A stretch of DNA of 64,000 bases from Ascaris suum (GCA_013433145.1 CM024170.1:2063214-2127213); one strand, 5' to 3'; positions 51,301 to 64,000 are shown, counted from the stretch's first letter. Notes: a model not told the origin generated them from the letters alone. Numbers and translations are program-made.

Positions 51301-54300
51301 ACTCAACACCAGATTACGTAAAAAATTCACCAGATAGTTTTCCTGTAATCCGCTGCAACGTTGAGATGTTCCTTCCATCCTCTCCATCATTTATTTGCAC
51401 TAGCTCTCCGTCCTATTTATCTCATTCCACTTAAGAATATCCGAGGAGGACGATATGCCCTTCTAATCAATAACTTTTACCCAAAAACGATAACCTACGT
51501 GGAACATAAACGATGAGGCTCCTAATCGAGCCTGCAGAAGAGAGAAAATATCATAACTTGTTGCAGTAAGTGCCAAAAATCACTACTTCCGCTAGGGAAA
51601 TACCGGAAGTTATTTCAGTGAACCCTCACGGAATTTTAAATCACCTTACGAACAAATCATACCTAAAACATAGGCAAGTCTAAAATCTTCATAAAAATCA
51701 AATCATTCAACAGTGAATAACTTTCAACTAATATGCAAATATTTATTTACCTTTTTGCATAGGACTTTTGCAATTTGAATAACATGATCATCGAGATATT
51801 GTCTTCGATAAAGCAACGGATGATTGGCGATTTGTCTCAGCTGCATTAGACGACCAGTGTTAATCTTTTCGCCATTTGCATCAACTTCACGAAATTCACG
51901 CACCAAATCCATATAGATCTCTTTTTGTTCGGATGTCATCGTACAATAAACTATGGATTCACTCTTCTTCGGTAGACAACTTAATACCTGAACGAATATA
52001 TATTCTATCTGGCAATGTTGAAGAAACCATTTCAAAATTGAATTAGTGATTCAAAACTTCCCGTGAAAAATTATTCACCTTTGTGAGTATCGCATAATCC
52101 TTTTCATCGTCATACATTCGCAGAACTGCTGTAATAACTTTTCTGTCCTTAGCAAAAAATACCTCAACTCTCATTTCCCTCTTCGTTCACAAACTCTCCC
52201 TATCTGAGCAAAATGCTTCCCCTCAACTAGACCATCTCTATATCCTATTCCACTCAATTATACAATCTTAATTCTCAATAGTAATCTCGTAAACATGAGA
52301 GGTTAACGAGAATCACAAACAATATTTATTTCACATGAAGAAATACTCCAGTTAATAAATAATCTTACGTTAGCTTTTAGCCTTCTCAGAATATATGGTT
52401 GTAAAATCGCTTTGGCCTGTTCAATTTTATCCGATTCATAGAGAGAGCCATTCTTCGCTTCCATTGCAGGAATTTTCTGCAAAACATTTCGATAACCTTT
52501 AAATGTGTAAAATTTTCAATTTTATTTCACACATAAGTTAGTTTTTCAAATAAAACTCCAAGGCTAGGAATCATCTGCTGTAACTATCTCTTGCTGGGTT
52601 GCTAGCTCACTTGTCTCGTTCCCCTTATCCTATTTGCATACATCACTCTCGCTAAATTCGAGCATATACGACCACAAGCAGTAAAAATTACGCACTGCAT
52701 CAGCCGTTAAAAAATCTTGTTTCCTTACTTACATCTTCGACTGCAATCCCACCTCTTTCTGTTATTTCCTTGCTCCTATAGTTCTTATAAATTCCTCTTA
52801 ATTCACATAAGTTCTAGCTCTCTCAAGCTTCACCTCCATCTATACTTCAGAACACCAAAACATAATGTCACCCTAACTGAATATGGTCATCTAAGGAAAG
52901 GGACCGTGAATAGACTGAAAACCTGTTGGAAGTGTTGAAGCAATTGAGTAATATCATCGCAATATTTCGTGAAGAGTTTCGTCATAGTGAAATACATAAG
53001 TGAAATCAATTCGATGAGATTATTTTGCAGCGGCGTACCCGTCAAAAGAATCTTCCTCTGTCCCTTAAAGAAATGCCCAAATTAAATTGCACAATATAAT
53101 AAAATCACACCATCCATTTTCAAATGGCATCAAACTGTTTTATAGGAGAGCCATTTATGCGACCTCAACCACCAATGACAGTCTATCAATTCCTTAAAGA
53201 AAAGAAAGAAATAAAATCTCTGATCAATTAGAACTACGAAGAAAATCGTCCGTAAATAATAAAAACAAATTTTACAGACTAAACACGTTCGCCAAATATC
53301 AAACAACAAAATGGCAAAAATAAAGAAATTTCCCGGAACCCTTATGATTCTCATGTTCTCTACAAAAAAATAAACCTTGAACACTCATATAAAATGGGAC
53401 AATCAAAGAATACTCCTTAGATTTTTGCAGTTATTATTTTAAAAATTCCCAATACTACCTAATTTTTAAAAAGAAAATCCCCATTCTAAAACAAACAAAA
53501 ATCCAAAAAATTAAAAAAAAAAACTAAAAATATATTAAATAGCGGAAATACGTCTTAGATTCAACGAATAAACAGAAAAAATTAATGAGATAGAAAAACA
53601 TAAATTGCCATACTTACTCTCACTTTCATAAGATTTTTGTAACGTTCAGTGTGACAACTCTTGAGCAGATGACCTTCATCATAAATAACATAATTGATTT
53701 TAAAACGTTTAAAGAATTTTCGATCCTGTGCTCTCGATCCAATCATATTATATGTTGTCAATAATACATCAATCTGGAAATGCACACCGTTACTTTACTA
53801 CTTATCGAATAAGTTACTTTACTACTTATCGAATAACTCAATTACTAGATTTGCAAAATAACTTCCAACAATTTAATTACCAGAATCGGCAACGTTTTTT
53901 GCATAGTAAAAATCGTTTTTCTTTTAACGTTTTCATAAAAGGTGGAAATAAAATAAGAAACAATCAACGCTTATGATATTACCGACTTATCAGTTGCGAT
54001 AGCCCTAAGTTGACGACGATCATCCATACTACCATAATAGGTGAGAATCTTTATTGAAGGAGCCCATTTAGCCAATTCGGCCATCCAATTCTCGATTGTC
54101 GACGAGGGTACGACGATTAGATGAGGACCGTGAACGTTGCATTCTTTCAAATATGCCAAAAATGCGATCACCTGAATCGTCTTTCCCAAACCCTAAACAT
54201 AATCTTCGACTTAATCACTCAACAGGTAAATTAACAACACAAATTAAACTACTGATAAGAGTACAACAATTAAAAAAAGAACTCCCAATAAAAATCTCTC

Positions 54301-57300
54301 CCACTTCCGCTAACGTAGAAAACATTCAACATAAAGATAAAACAAGTGAAGCGTTAAATAACAATGATCAAATGCATTAACAAATTAAAGCACTCATTAT
54401 AAAAACTCACTGCTTTAAACATCGAAGTTGCAGAAATGCACACACCTAAATAACTGGGAAAATGCGCCAGAAGGGATTAGCGTGTCATGTGTTTTTTTTT
54501 TTTCACTCAACTCGTCAGTTAGTTTCATTAAATATGAAGTAAAATCAAATGAGTGGAGAAGCGCATCAGGCAGAATCGGCGCGATATACTTTCGTATTCC
54601 CCTTCCTCACCAACTGCTTTTACAAGTTACCGACCAATAATTGATTCGTGAATTAATATCTGCAGATTCCAATTAATTCAACTACTTGTACGAACATTCC
54701 ATAAAAAATTCGTCTTATCATGAACTAACAGGTGCAAAATGTATACAGTTTCCTTTTCCTAGACGTCTGCAATTCCTTTTAATTTTATAGACACAAAATT
54801 CCCCACTCCAGCATTAGTGCATCTCGAATCGAAACTAGCAATCAGACAAACAGACAGATACACACATATATACAATGACGCCATGACGAAATACGCATCT
54901 GCAAAACCGTATAAAAAGCAGGAAACCTTGGAGAACAAAGAACAACTGTAATAGGTATTACTCACAGAGAAAATACCAATATTCATTTCAGTGTTCAAGC
55001 TAATGCTCGACGGCACAACTGTAAAGATGCGGCAACATTCGTATTTCATTGATGGAGCTATCTATTCCTGAGACAAATTGCAATAACAATTTAAAAAAAT
55101 GAATGAATTTAAAAAAAACAAAACGTAGAGTGTACCATTTCATCGCCGAGTACCGCATTTAAGTTGAGCTTATGCATCATTATAAGCCAATTAAGTCCCA
55201 CTTGTTGATAGGGATGAAGTTCACAACTGAAATGCACAAACTTCTTTTATTTTAAAAGAAATTCTTTAGTAGCCACTGGAAACTTTATATGAACCTGCCG
55301 TTTAACTCAAAGCCAAAATCATATTCGAAAGAAAAATCGACCAAAAAGGAGCCGCTTCTGGAGCTGATTTCACTTGACGCTGAGCTCCTACTACTTCAGA
55401 ATTTGAATCATTGCTCGCTCTCGCTTCATTGGCTCTATCACTTACACCTGTCCAGTAATAAATATTAAAGAAAATTTTGCATAAAACTGAATGAGCGAGA
55501 AAGCGCACCTATTATCAAGAAGCTTTGGTTGTGAAGGCATTTGTTCCAAACGTAATGCTTCAAGTGCGGATTGCATTTGCTCGGAATGGTGTTTGCAATC
55601 ATCCAGAATCGCTTCTAGGATACCGCGGTTTTGCAGATAATCCACATATTGCTCCGTTACACTCGAACCACGTGGACATTCAGATAAGCTCGACCGCTGT
55701 AAAATTGCTTTTTTAAAGCAGATTATACTTCATGAAGACTGTTATATGGTATCACTGAGAGAACAGAAAATCCTTTGATGGCCGAAGAAATGAAGGACGA
55801 AATGCCACGGCAATCGGCAAAAACATTATCCTATCTCTACGCATGTACAACATTATCTCTCAACGCATGAATTCGGAAGCGCTAGGAAATCTCTTCCAAA
55901 TGTCCCTGCAAAAGCTCCACAAAACGCTACAAAATTCCACGGAACAGCTTTCCTGCCATATGAGCAACCCAGGCCATCCCATCTTTTCCTGTTTCAATTT
56001 ATATCAATGAGGGATGTAATTTTTTCATTAAAAATTCAGTCTTGTATTTAAAAATTGGTGAATTTATTCAAACATAAAAGCATCAACTCACCAACTCTTC
56101 GAAATCCGCGAATGGCCGCCTTTCGATGATATAATCGGCCACTTTTGGAGTCATTCTTGGCGCATTCATCAGTTTATCACGAGTTGCACTATTGAAGAAC
56201 GCTACGCAACGCGCATTCAATTCCGCTGACGCAGCGATACGCTTCTTATTACGGCGCTCGCCCACCTTGAAATGCGTATTTATCATATTCCTGTTCCTGG
56301 TCTATTATCCAGTTCCAAGACGATAAGATAATCTCGCATCCTCTCAAGTAAGAGAAATACAGCAGCAAGTTCAAATCCTATTCTGAGAAGGGACATATAT
56401 TGGAAGGAATAAGATGCCTTATTTATCGCCGAAATCACTTCGATACCTCTGAATCCGCATAGACAGACCAATAATTTAAAAGAACTGAAGAGAATACGCT
56501 CTGTGTGGCGAAATGCACATGAAAAGATTGAAGGAAAGCTCGAAGTGAAGAATCTTCAGTCAAGCAATCACCCCATCAACATGACATCGATGTTTTGAAG
56601 CACCAAATTCCCTAGACATAAAACTGCCGACACCGTCTTCTCTAAAAAATTAAAAAAACAAAAAAAGGACATTTATCGTTTAGTGAGCCATCGGTTTTAA
56701 GAGGAACCAGGCTCTTTGACTTCGACCAGCAGCTTCATCGGGATGATGATGGTGAAACAACTCCGAGCTTTCCCCTTCAGTGAAAAAACTGCGAATCGAC
56801 CCGTTAGAATCCGAGCGGTAGGAGATGAGTCTAGGCCCTAAACATCGCGCCACCTTACAACCTGACCTAAGCGGAAGTGGAAGCGATATGAAGGGATATT
56901 TATTGGCGATGAATGCTTTGTTGATTAAAGTAAATAAAGTGAATAAAGTTAAGTAAGTACATAGCAAAAACCTACCCGACTATCGTCGGAATCGGTTTCA
57001 CTAGAAATGTGCGCATTCTCATCCGAATCCACAGCATCACTCTCGTCGCTCGACAACGCCGCCTCAACTCTACGTATCTTCGCTCTCTTCACCATCTGTT
57101 TCAACGTCACCAAAGGCTGCAAATCAACATCACATCCTTTCATCTCGATTCTTCATTCAACGGTAAAAAAACTGATAGAAGGCATTAGATGAGCATCAAC
57201 GAAAAAAGACTAAACAGCTATGCAAAACCTTTAATCGAGATCACTTAAATCAGCCTTAGATCAGGAGAAAGTATACAAAATTCGAGTGATCTGAGCCCAT

Positions 57301-59262
57301 TAAAAAATTCTTTACATCACGAGTACAATGAAATTTTTCCAGATAATGAGCCAAAAATTAGACGGCTACCAATTTTCCATATTAACCGATCAATGGCCAA
57401 TGAGCATAAATCGAAACAGCCTTAACAGCCACTGATTATGTCCACTGAATTCGATGACCACAGTGCGTACCAGTTCCGATTACCACGTTTCCTGGCCTCA
57501 TGAGTGAAAACTTACTCCTATAGGGATACAGATAATTACTTATAAACGATGAAGGAAGAAACCAATTAGTGACGAGCAGGTAAGAAAGTCAACCTTGTGA
57601 TTGCTATCATCAGATTCTTCCTCACTTGACGAGGAAATGAAAGCACGTTTGCGGCGTACAGCACATGTCTTATCGACCGATTTTTTACCATTCAACCGTG
57701 GCTTACATAACCATTTCGGTTGCGATATAACATGCTTCTCTCCGGAATCTGATTCGGACAGTGTTCGTAACCTGTAAGAAAGTACGCCTCGATACAACTG
57801 CAAACGGTAAATTACAAAAATACCATTAAATACCGATTTTAATACTCTCATTATACGGTCATCCCTCAAACAGAAAGTCTAACCGGAGCTGAAAACTCTC
57901 TACTGGAAGATTATGGCGAACTTAACAACTTAACACCTTTGTAACCCTCGTAAAATTTTACATACCAAGCAGCTTGAAAATAGATACAGCCCTCTTTAAG
58001 CAAACTGCAAACCATAAATGGTAAAGAGGTGCTTGCAAAAGTGAGGATAATTTCCTTCCAGTTATTGATTTCGTCGAGACCCCGCGGCATCCATGGAAAC
58101 GAAGACAAACTGCGTTCGCGGAAGATAAATGTCCGAAATGCACTAAAGCATTTACGAGGGCAAATCGTCACGGGCATAACCCATTCGGTTCGAAAAACTG
58201 CTCACCACGTCTATCATAGACGTGATTAATATGGTCTTCACAGTCCCTTCAATCAACCACTCCGGCGAAGGAAAGCAGATTCTTTAGGAGCGAAAAGTAG
58301 GTGGAGTGATATTCTTCTGCAAATATCTCTCGCTGCCTGTTAAGGACTTTATAGAATAAGAGACAATACCTCTCTTCAAATGTCATTTCGCTAGATACCG
58401 ATGGCGGAAATGAAGCACACTGTCCAGGTGAAATAGGTGAACGTTTCGTTGTATTCCTTTCCAACTCATCGCTAAATGAATCTTCTTCTTTGTATTCTTC
58501 AAATTCATCACCCGTATCCTCCTCCTCCTCCTCCTCCTCCTCTTCTTCCGATGAGATCACTTTGCGATTATGTGATCCACCGTTTTTCTTATTCACTGAA
58601 ATGTAATATACTTTTATTTTTAAAAGTAAGGCGTATAAGCAAAAAAATTTGCATTGAATCATGTCTTTTTAATTGAATGATTAAATTTAAATTTCCCATC
58701 TTAAATGAATTTTCCAAAAAAATTCTCCCCACCTTTGCAACCTTTAAGTTTGATCTGAGGCATTAATCTCTCGTATAGAGGTCTAAGAAGGTCATAGAGC
58801 AGAACAATATCGGTTGCAAGAAATGATTCGGATCATAAACATAAAATGCTATCATTGTTTCATTTTTACAACGGATTTTCAGAAGTCTCTAGACAAGTTC
58901 CAAATTGAGAGCGTTGTTTTAACGCGGTAAGAAGACGACACCTTAGAAGCTTTATTTTCCTGCTTGTCATACAGAATCACGAGACTTTCGAGTCTTCTAT
59001 GAGAAACTCCCTCCCCCCCCCCCCAAAAAAAAAAATCTCATAACGTCCAACTATATGCATAGACATCACCGTGGTGAAGGAAAGGAGATAATCAGATAGT
59101 GGCGAGGAATGCTTGGCAATCGACGTGCATCCGGCTTTAGTTAATTGCCTATTAACTCGACTAGATTAATTAATGTTGTTTAAAATTTAAGTTAAATGCC
59201 AAATTCGATGTCGATTCGTCGAATAATTCGCCTTTTTAGCATATATAATCGAAAATCTTATT

Positions 59263-59319
<57 letters not shown>

Positions 59320-62300
59320 TGCTTTGGCCTATAGCTGATAATAAAAGAATGTGTTTTACGTACTGAGAAAAAAAAAACTACGAGAAAAAGAGAATAAAAA
59401 GTCTTCATATGCCTCTCTCATATTAAACTTTTCAGTGTCAAACAACGATCGTTTAGTGCTCTCGCTTTTAAGTGGTAATATATAACAGTGGCATTTTACG
59501 AAAAAAAAAAAAAAACAACGAAATTTCAATCCATTCTTCCCTCGGATTGATCTTTGCTATGAGACCAATCCATGCTGTAAGTCCATCTATACCATAAATC
59601 CAATCAAAATGATTCCAGAAAGTGATATGACTTTAAATAAAAGCGCCATCATTTAAAAAGAAAAAACTGCGTTAAATCAAACGACTGGAAAAGGTGACAA
59701 TTGGTAAGCCATCCTATTGCACTCTTCATAATCAACTCGACTGGTTCGCTTTAGTTTGAGAGTCGGTTGAATCGTTCTTTTCCGGTTTATCTCATTCGCT
59801 GGTTTAGCACTAATGGAAGTTAATGCATCAGGTCATCCCATGAAGTGCATATGTAAGCATAACGGATGGCGGAAGCGAAACTGTTTTCCGGAATGATTAT
59901 TTTCGGAGAGAAGAAACGGAAGGCTGCATTATGAGCTCATTATTAGTTTATATCCGAAAACACGTATTCTATAAAAAAGTTGCATTATTTTGCATATTTT
60001 ATTGTGCTCATATTCTGACCTCTCAACAAACTGTTACAGCACTGGTTGTGGGCGGGAAGGAAGTTCTCCCGAATTTAGTAAGATGGGCGCAACTTGCGTT
60101 CTTATCGATAACGCTTACAGACTGTACAAATTTCTACGGGTAACAAATAATACCTGCCAGGAAGGCTACTTCTCTCAACAGGTAATTCATAAGGTTTTGA
60201 GCGTACAGGAGGATCAAGCTTTAGTTTGTGCATATATTTAGGTGACAACTGGCAAAAAACTGTCCACAAAGTTCATCCAGAAGATTATGAATGCAAGTAG
60301 GATACTTTGTTGTTTTTGGGGAGGGCAGGAGGGAAAGGGAACTGAAGGGAAGGGAGGGAGGGGAAGGTACAGCTGCAGCACTTCTACGATTTTTTATTTC
60401 TCCTTCTTTGGCTAACTGCAGTCTATTTTCTCAAATATGCTGCCCAAAAAATTCTTCGAATTGCGGCGCTCCATACTGTCAGGTAGTGAGCAAGGAGGAG
60501 AAAAGAAAAGCAGAGGAGGAAGCCGCGCATTTTCCACGCGAATGCGTCCTTCCCTCAAAGGCGGTGGAAATGTGGGCCTAGGCCACTCCTACAGGCTATG
60601 TGCAAGCCGTGAACATGGACACAGCGAGAAGATCGTTCCTGGAACTAAACTCTTTACGGAAGAGGGGCATCTTTTGCCATCCTGGCTAAGCGTAATCAGA
60701 GGTACCTTTTGTGCCATTTACAAAGCGGTTCTCCTTCTTAGCACTCTTGTCTCCTTTTTTCGAGTTGAGTTCGTTGACCATCTGCAAAAAAAAAAAAATT
60801 CCCTTCACTATCAAACACAACGTTTCGTCCTTTTAGGTGTTTATCATGATTGTGTGAAACTCCTTCTGTTTAAAGTAACGATCCAACGATCCTTCCCAAC
60901 AAGCACGAACGCCTTGTCGCGCTACCTCACGCGATACCCGATTCCTCAAAGGAGCCACATTTGAATGCTTTGATGCCGTTTTAGACGCTAAGGTAAACTC
61001 ATCTATAGTAATTATATATCGCATAACTGCATATCAACTCAGGGGTAGCACGTGAAGGCTACCTGCCCTTCCAGCAGCTGTGAGCGGCTATCCTCTCTTC
61101 CCCAGCCTTCCAGAACTTTCCCCCCCCCCCCCCCCCACCCTTCCCAACCACAACTTGCTCATGCATGCTGATTGAGCCTAGCATTTTATCATTAACCACA
61201 ACAATACCTAACTGAAAATAGAGTCATCAAAGTTTGAATTAACCTCCAAAAGAGATCGGCGTTGATCCAATCGTTGGTAGAATTAGACCACTGAGAGCAA
61301 AACTCCCTCATCCGAAGAAATGTGATTTTAAAGTTCTAATGATATCTACCAAAATTTTGAAGTATTTTCTACAAAATTATTCATCCGTAATAAAGAAATC
61401 CATATACTAGCAACGTTTCGAAAAAAAAAACGAAGAAATAAATAAATAAAACTAATCAGACGATATTAGCATAAGCATTATAAATCAGATATTATATATG
61501 CAATAGTTATTGAATCGAATGAACTTTGAGATTCTTGCGATCATCGATTTATTAAAGTATAAATATGGGAATGGAGCTCGCCGTTCTTCTATCATGCAAA
61601 AATCTCCGAGAAATTCTTTGGAAATAGTTTCTGGGAAGGAGAAAATAAAGAAGTCCAGATTCTACCAATTTTCCACAGATACTCTTCAAAATCGCGATCT
61701 TCACCTCAAGCCCTCAAGTTTCTCATCAACACGATCACCACTACTCTCTAATAGCAATGACCCATCTCTGCACACGTAAATCCTAAGCATATCAGTTGCC
61801 TGCATCACTGATTATAAGCAGCGAAGCCTTGTACAAACGTCGGCATTAGTCGGCATATAGTTTGCATCTGCAACAGAAGCCTACTCTTGCGCAATCCTCA
61901 TTGGGTCTAGTTCAATCCGTTATTAATGGAGGTGATTATCCCCGATCCCGCTCTCGTATTCCGCCTCAACCCCGACATGAATTGGGACCGGCTTTGGTGC
62001 AATATTCCGAAATCGGAAATACTAAGCAAACAAATGTGGGAAAAATTTGCATAAGGTATGCTCGAATTCTCGACTTTGATGAAATGAGATGACTTGCCGA
62101 AGATAGAAGTGAATAAATTATGAGGAAATCTTAAGTGAAAGCAAAACAATGATGGAGGACCTTGCTGAGTGAATGACGTTTGAAGGCAAGTTCACGAATC
62201 AACTCGATTGACGATGAAGTTGGGCGATGCGCAACTCGGCGCTTCTCCTCACCGACGAAAAATGAACCGGCGCTCATCTCCAACCACCGTCCTTTTCACC

Positions 62301-63433
62301 GCACCCTTCAATGTGCACATTTAGCTCATCTAATAATCTATCGTTTTTTTTTTCGTATTCTTCATATCGTAGCCTAATTCAAACATGACTTTCCCTCAAA
62401 GGTAAGAAACTTCCTGAAATGAAAGACTACCCGCACCCCACAGGTTTTTTTTTCGGGACGAAAAAAAGGTGGAAAAACCACGACTGATACGTCAGCTAGA
62501 CAATACATTTGAGCGAACCAGCGGAAACGAACAAGCAAACAATCGTGTCAAGGCAAAATAATTGAAAAATATGCACAACCATTGACATGTTTCAATTGCT
62601 ATTGATGAAAACCTTAGTCAAAGTGCAAGTTTCCCGGAAAGCTGATGTCAGACGATACTGGAATCCAAAAAAAAAAATCGTCTATAAATATTTTCTTAAC
62701 ATTAGCAGCTTTTTTAAAGAACAGCTTATTGGAAGAGGAGGAGGGGGCAACTATGCTCTTTCACGATTCCACCTTATCCAGTGGGGGGAAAGGGGTCAAG
62801 GCGGGGTTTCGATTAGTGTTGCATACGACTGGTATCTCCCATCATATGATATGAGTGAAAAAGTTTGAAACGCAGCGTACAAATATTAAAGCGCTGATTG
62901 GTCATTTCTATTCTTTGATCTTATTTTGCATGCTTAGAAATCGTTTTTCATTCGATCGATTAAGTTAATTTTCACTCCACTAATTCAGTATAGAGGGGTT
63001 GATAATTCAGTTCAGGTAACAAAAAAAGAAAAAAAAAATCACGTTGATTGCTGATTTGATTATCGAGCTTTGTCAACTAGCAAAACTTGCTGAAAAAAAT
63101 TTAATAGTTTGGAGGTCTCATCTCACAAAAAAAAAAAACAAAAAATGTCCAATGAGAATATCTAAAATTATGAAGAGAAATTTGAAATAAAATATATTCT
63201 TTCTTTTTTCATTCTTTCAAAAATATAAAAAAACTAACTATTACCTCATATCAATAAAATTACATGTGTTAATGAAGTTAAAAAAAAAATGAATTATTGA
63301 TGACCAATATTTTAATGTTTGGTGACTAAATTTTTGATAATAATCAAAATTTCCCCCATGGAATAGAATGAACTTACGATCCATCAATTAACTGAGCGAA
63401 TGTTTCCTCATTGAGCTTAGATAATCCAGTCAT
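48378..63433 (-). CDS. SMARCAD1: SMARCAD1/Fun30-type SNF2 chromatin remodelling ATPase, 18 exons
   Basis: Exons: 63378-63433, 58733-58782, 58370-58595, 57594-57771, 56976-57116, 56092-56265, 55509-55696, 55136-55226, 53983-54192, 53618-53773, 52923-53063, 52369-52476, 51751-51987, 50603-50791, 50167-50285, 49032-49214, 48524-48639, 48378-48412. Phases agree (2598 bp, 865 aa). The N-terminal third is acidic and Ser-rich, with ten Glu at residues 52-61. A helix-hairpin-like segment ([12 protein letters not shown]) precedes the ATPase. Motifs: GDEMGLGKT (Walker A, about 365-373); DEGH (470-473), the SMARCAD1/Fun30 form of the DEAH box; LTGTPLQNN (497-505); [28 protein letters not shown] (773-785); [11 protein letters not shown] (804-814); then [16 protein letters not shown]. 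The family slides or removes nucleosomes at heterochromatin and DNA breaks. The last 12-codon exon and exons 1-2 are the least certain parts; exon 16 uses a weak GTTCGC donor, supported by exact family continuity. Confidence 0.88.
49839..49848. repeat. Poly-C tract (10 C)
   Basis: Ten C followed by tccccc, in the intron between exons 15 and 16 of the SNF2 gene. Confidence 0.9.
53789..53836. repeat. Perfect 24-bp tandem duplication
   Basis: gttactttactacttatcga plus ataa occurs twice in direct succession, just outside the exon at 53618-53773 of the SNF2 gene. Confidence 0.85.
54825..54880 (-). repeat. Dispersed repeat member with CAGACAAACAGACAG core
   Basis: Minus-strand reading tctgtctgtttgtctgattg followed by ctagtttcgattcgag, similar to the member at 18705. 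It lies in the intron between exons 8 and 9 of the SNF2 gene. Confidence 0.4.
56684..56939 (+). repeat. Dispersed repeat copy 2 of about 250 bp
   Basis: Homologous to 40012-40263 in the same orientation; here inserted in an intron of the SNF2 gene and antisense to it. The right end is followed by tandem aataaagt units (aaagtaaataaagtgaataaagtt), like the simple tail of some non-LTR-mobilised short elements. Confidence 0.6.
59013..59024. repeat. Poly-C tract (12 C) followed by poly-A
   Basis: Twelve C directly followed by a run of A, upstream of exon 2 of the SNF2 gene. Confidence 0.95.
59264..59317. repeat. (TA)n microsatellite in intron 1 of the SNF2 gene
   Basis: About 54 bases of perfect TA repeat. 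Confidence 0.95.
60311..60365 (+). other. G-quadruplex-capable purine tract
   Basis: Eight or so runs of three or more G separated by one to seven bases (ggggagggcaggagggaaag and on to gggagggaggggaagg). This fits the common G3+N1-7 quadruplex rule many times over. It lies in intron 1 of the SNF2 gene, on the strand opposite to the gene. Confidence 0.7.
60706..60781 (-). CDS. SMARCAD1: Alternative first exon of the SNF2 gene
   Basis: An ATG sits immediately after a run of T ending in gcag, the form expected of a spliced-leader acceptor with no 5' UTR. The exon reads [20 protein letters not shown] and then VNGTK. It ends at AAAAG|GTACCT with one leftover base, which is exactly what the exon at 58595 needs (G + TG = Val). 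Splicing 60706 to 58595 skips exon 2 and gives an 855-residue protein with a Lys-rich N-terminus in place of [19 protein letters not shown]. Either start, or both, may be used; the sequence alone does not decide. Confidence 0.5.
61120..61136. repeat. Poly-C tract (17 C)
   Basis: The longest C run in the window, followed by accc. It lies in intron 1 of the long SNF2 gene model. Confidence 0.95.
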
Positions 63434-64000
63434 TTTTCACTTCTGTCCCGTCCAATGTTCTAGTGTGCACATAATGCAACACATCTGATGAACGCATGAC
63501 GCTCCAAACAACGTTTAATATTGCGGTTAGTTTACCTGATTGTTTACCTGATGTGCACAATATCATAGCGAATTTGCCAGACCGGTAAGCAAGAGAAGGT
63601 TACAAGTTCGTTGCCGCCTATGAAAAAAGTTCCCATCGAACGACGTCTAACGTCGATCGAAATTTCACTCTAAGCTAGACTATAATAATTGTCTCTAAGA
63701 TGTCACACTATGAAAAAAAAAAATTTACATTTTTAAAATTTGTCATTTTTTTCCACATCGCAATTCTATAATTTGCATTTTATTGCTTAAAATTATCTCG
63801 GTCAATAGTCTTACTACACCTATCTTCCTAATAAATGAGAAAATTGCAGAAGAATTTTTTGGAATATGTGCTTTTGCAATGTCATTCGTCTATTTGAGTA
63901 TTCCATAATCTCCCTGCACCCCCCCCCCCTCCCCTTTCCATCTATAAAGATATTGTCACCTTCAGAGTTAAAAAGTCGTTTGCAATTACATTCTATCGTT
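63434..64000. other. Upstream flank of the SNF2 gene
   Basis: Directly before the ATG at 63433 the minus strand reads ggacgggacag|aagtgaaaa, which offers a possible spliced-leader acceptor 9 bp upstream. A CpG-rich patch at about 63568-63665 (cagaccggtaagc, gaacgacgtctaacgtcgatcg) may be promoter DNA. An 11-C tract is at 63919-63929. No other gene is visible. Confidence 0.5.

Noticed and set aside
52087..52133. Possible extra SNF2 exon reading [15 protein letters not shown] between exons 12 and 13
   Set aside because: It is 47 bp, would shift the frame, and family continuity (ILRRLKAN then VLSCLPKK) is complete without it.
60437..60964. 175-codon plus-strand open frame, the longest in the window
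   Set aside because: It lies in SNF2 intron 1, has no recognisable domain, and its opposite strand contains a better-supported exon (60706-60781). Length is within chance for this much sequence.
60833..61024. Minus-strand frame with [20 protein letters not shown], a possible further upstream SNF2 exon
   Set aside because: A short exon in phase with 60781 can be drawn, but the acceptor is weak and both strands are open here. Left out for lack of support.

Overview
The window looks like nuclear DNA from a nematode. It is AT-rich. Short coding exons (35-330 bp) are separated by introns from about 130 bp to several kb. There are long (TA)n microsatellites and repeated poly-C tracts. One gene has the LRR + Ig + single-membrane-pass layout known from nematode IGLR proteins. 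Several start codons sit just after T-rich ...cag sites, as expected for spliced-leader trans-splicing. The genus cannot be named from the sequence. There is no sign of prokaryotic organisation.

Three genes can be rebuilt exon by exon with consistent reading phase. (1) Minus strand, 25397 down to 9332, 12 exons, about 796 aa: a type I membrane protein with signal peptide, leucine-rich repeats, C-terminal LRR cap, one Ig domain, a membrane span, a cytoplasmic coiled coil with an 11-residue repeat, and a C-terminus ending -TQV, a PDZ-ligand form. (2) Plus strand, 41354-42986, 3 exons, 104 aa: the SMIM14 family. (3) Minus strand, 63433 down to 48378, 18 exons, about 865 aa: a SMARCAD1/Fun30-type SNF2 chromatin remodeller with every helicase block and an alternative first exon at 60706-60781.

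Partial genes: a terminal exon on the plus strand at 4581-4910 encodes a His/Cys-rich tail of unknown function. A good terminal exon on the minus strand at 31794-32087 has no identified upstream exons. Weaker candidate exons lie at 35402-35551, 36409-36522, 38065-38312, 26363-26486 and 1418-1531.

The remainder (about 0-4.5, 5-9.3, 25.7-41.3 and 43-48.4 kb, plus introns) is AT-rich non-coding DNA. It carries decayed transposon pieces (a CR1/jockey-like non-LTR 3' end near 30.5-31.1 kb and a hAT dimerisation-like ORF near 11.1 kb), short dispersed repeats, tandem duplications and microsatellites. The three rebuilt genes have no evident shared pathway; they are ordinary neighbours. I found no clear undescribed multi-gene system. 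The most unusual items are the hendecad/PDZ-ligand tail of the LRR-Ig gene with its duplicated C-terminal segment, and the cluster of phase-0 candidate terminal exons on the minus strand between 31.8 and 38.3 kb.
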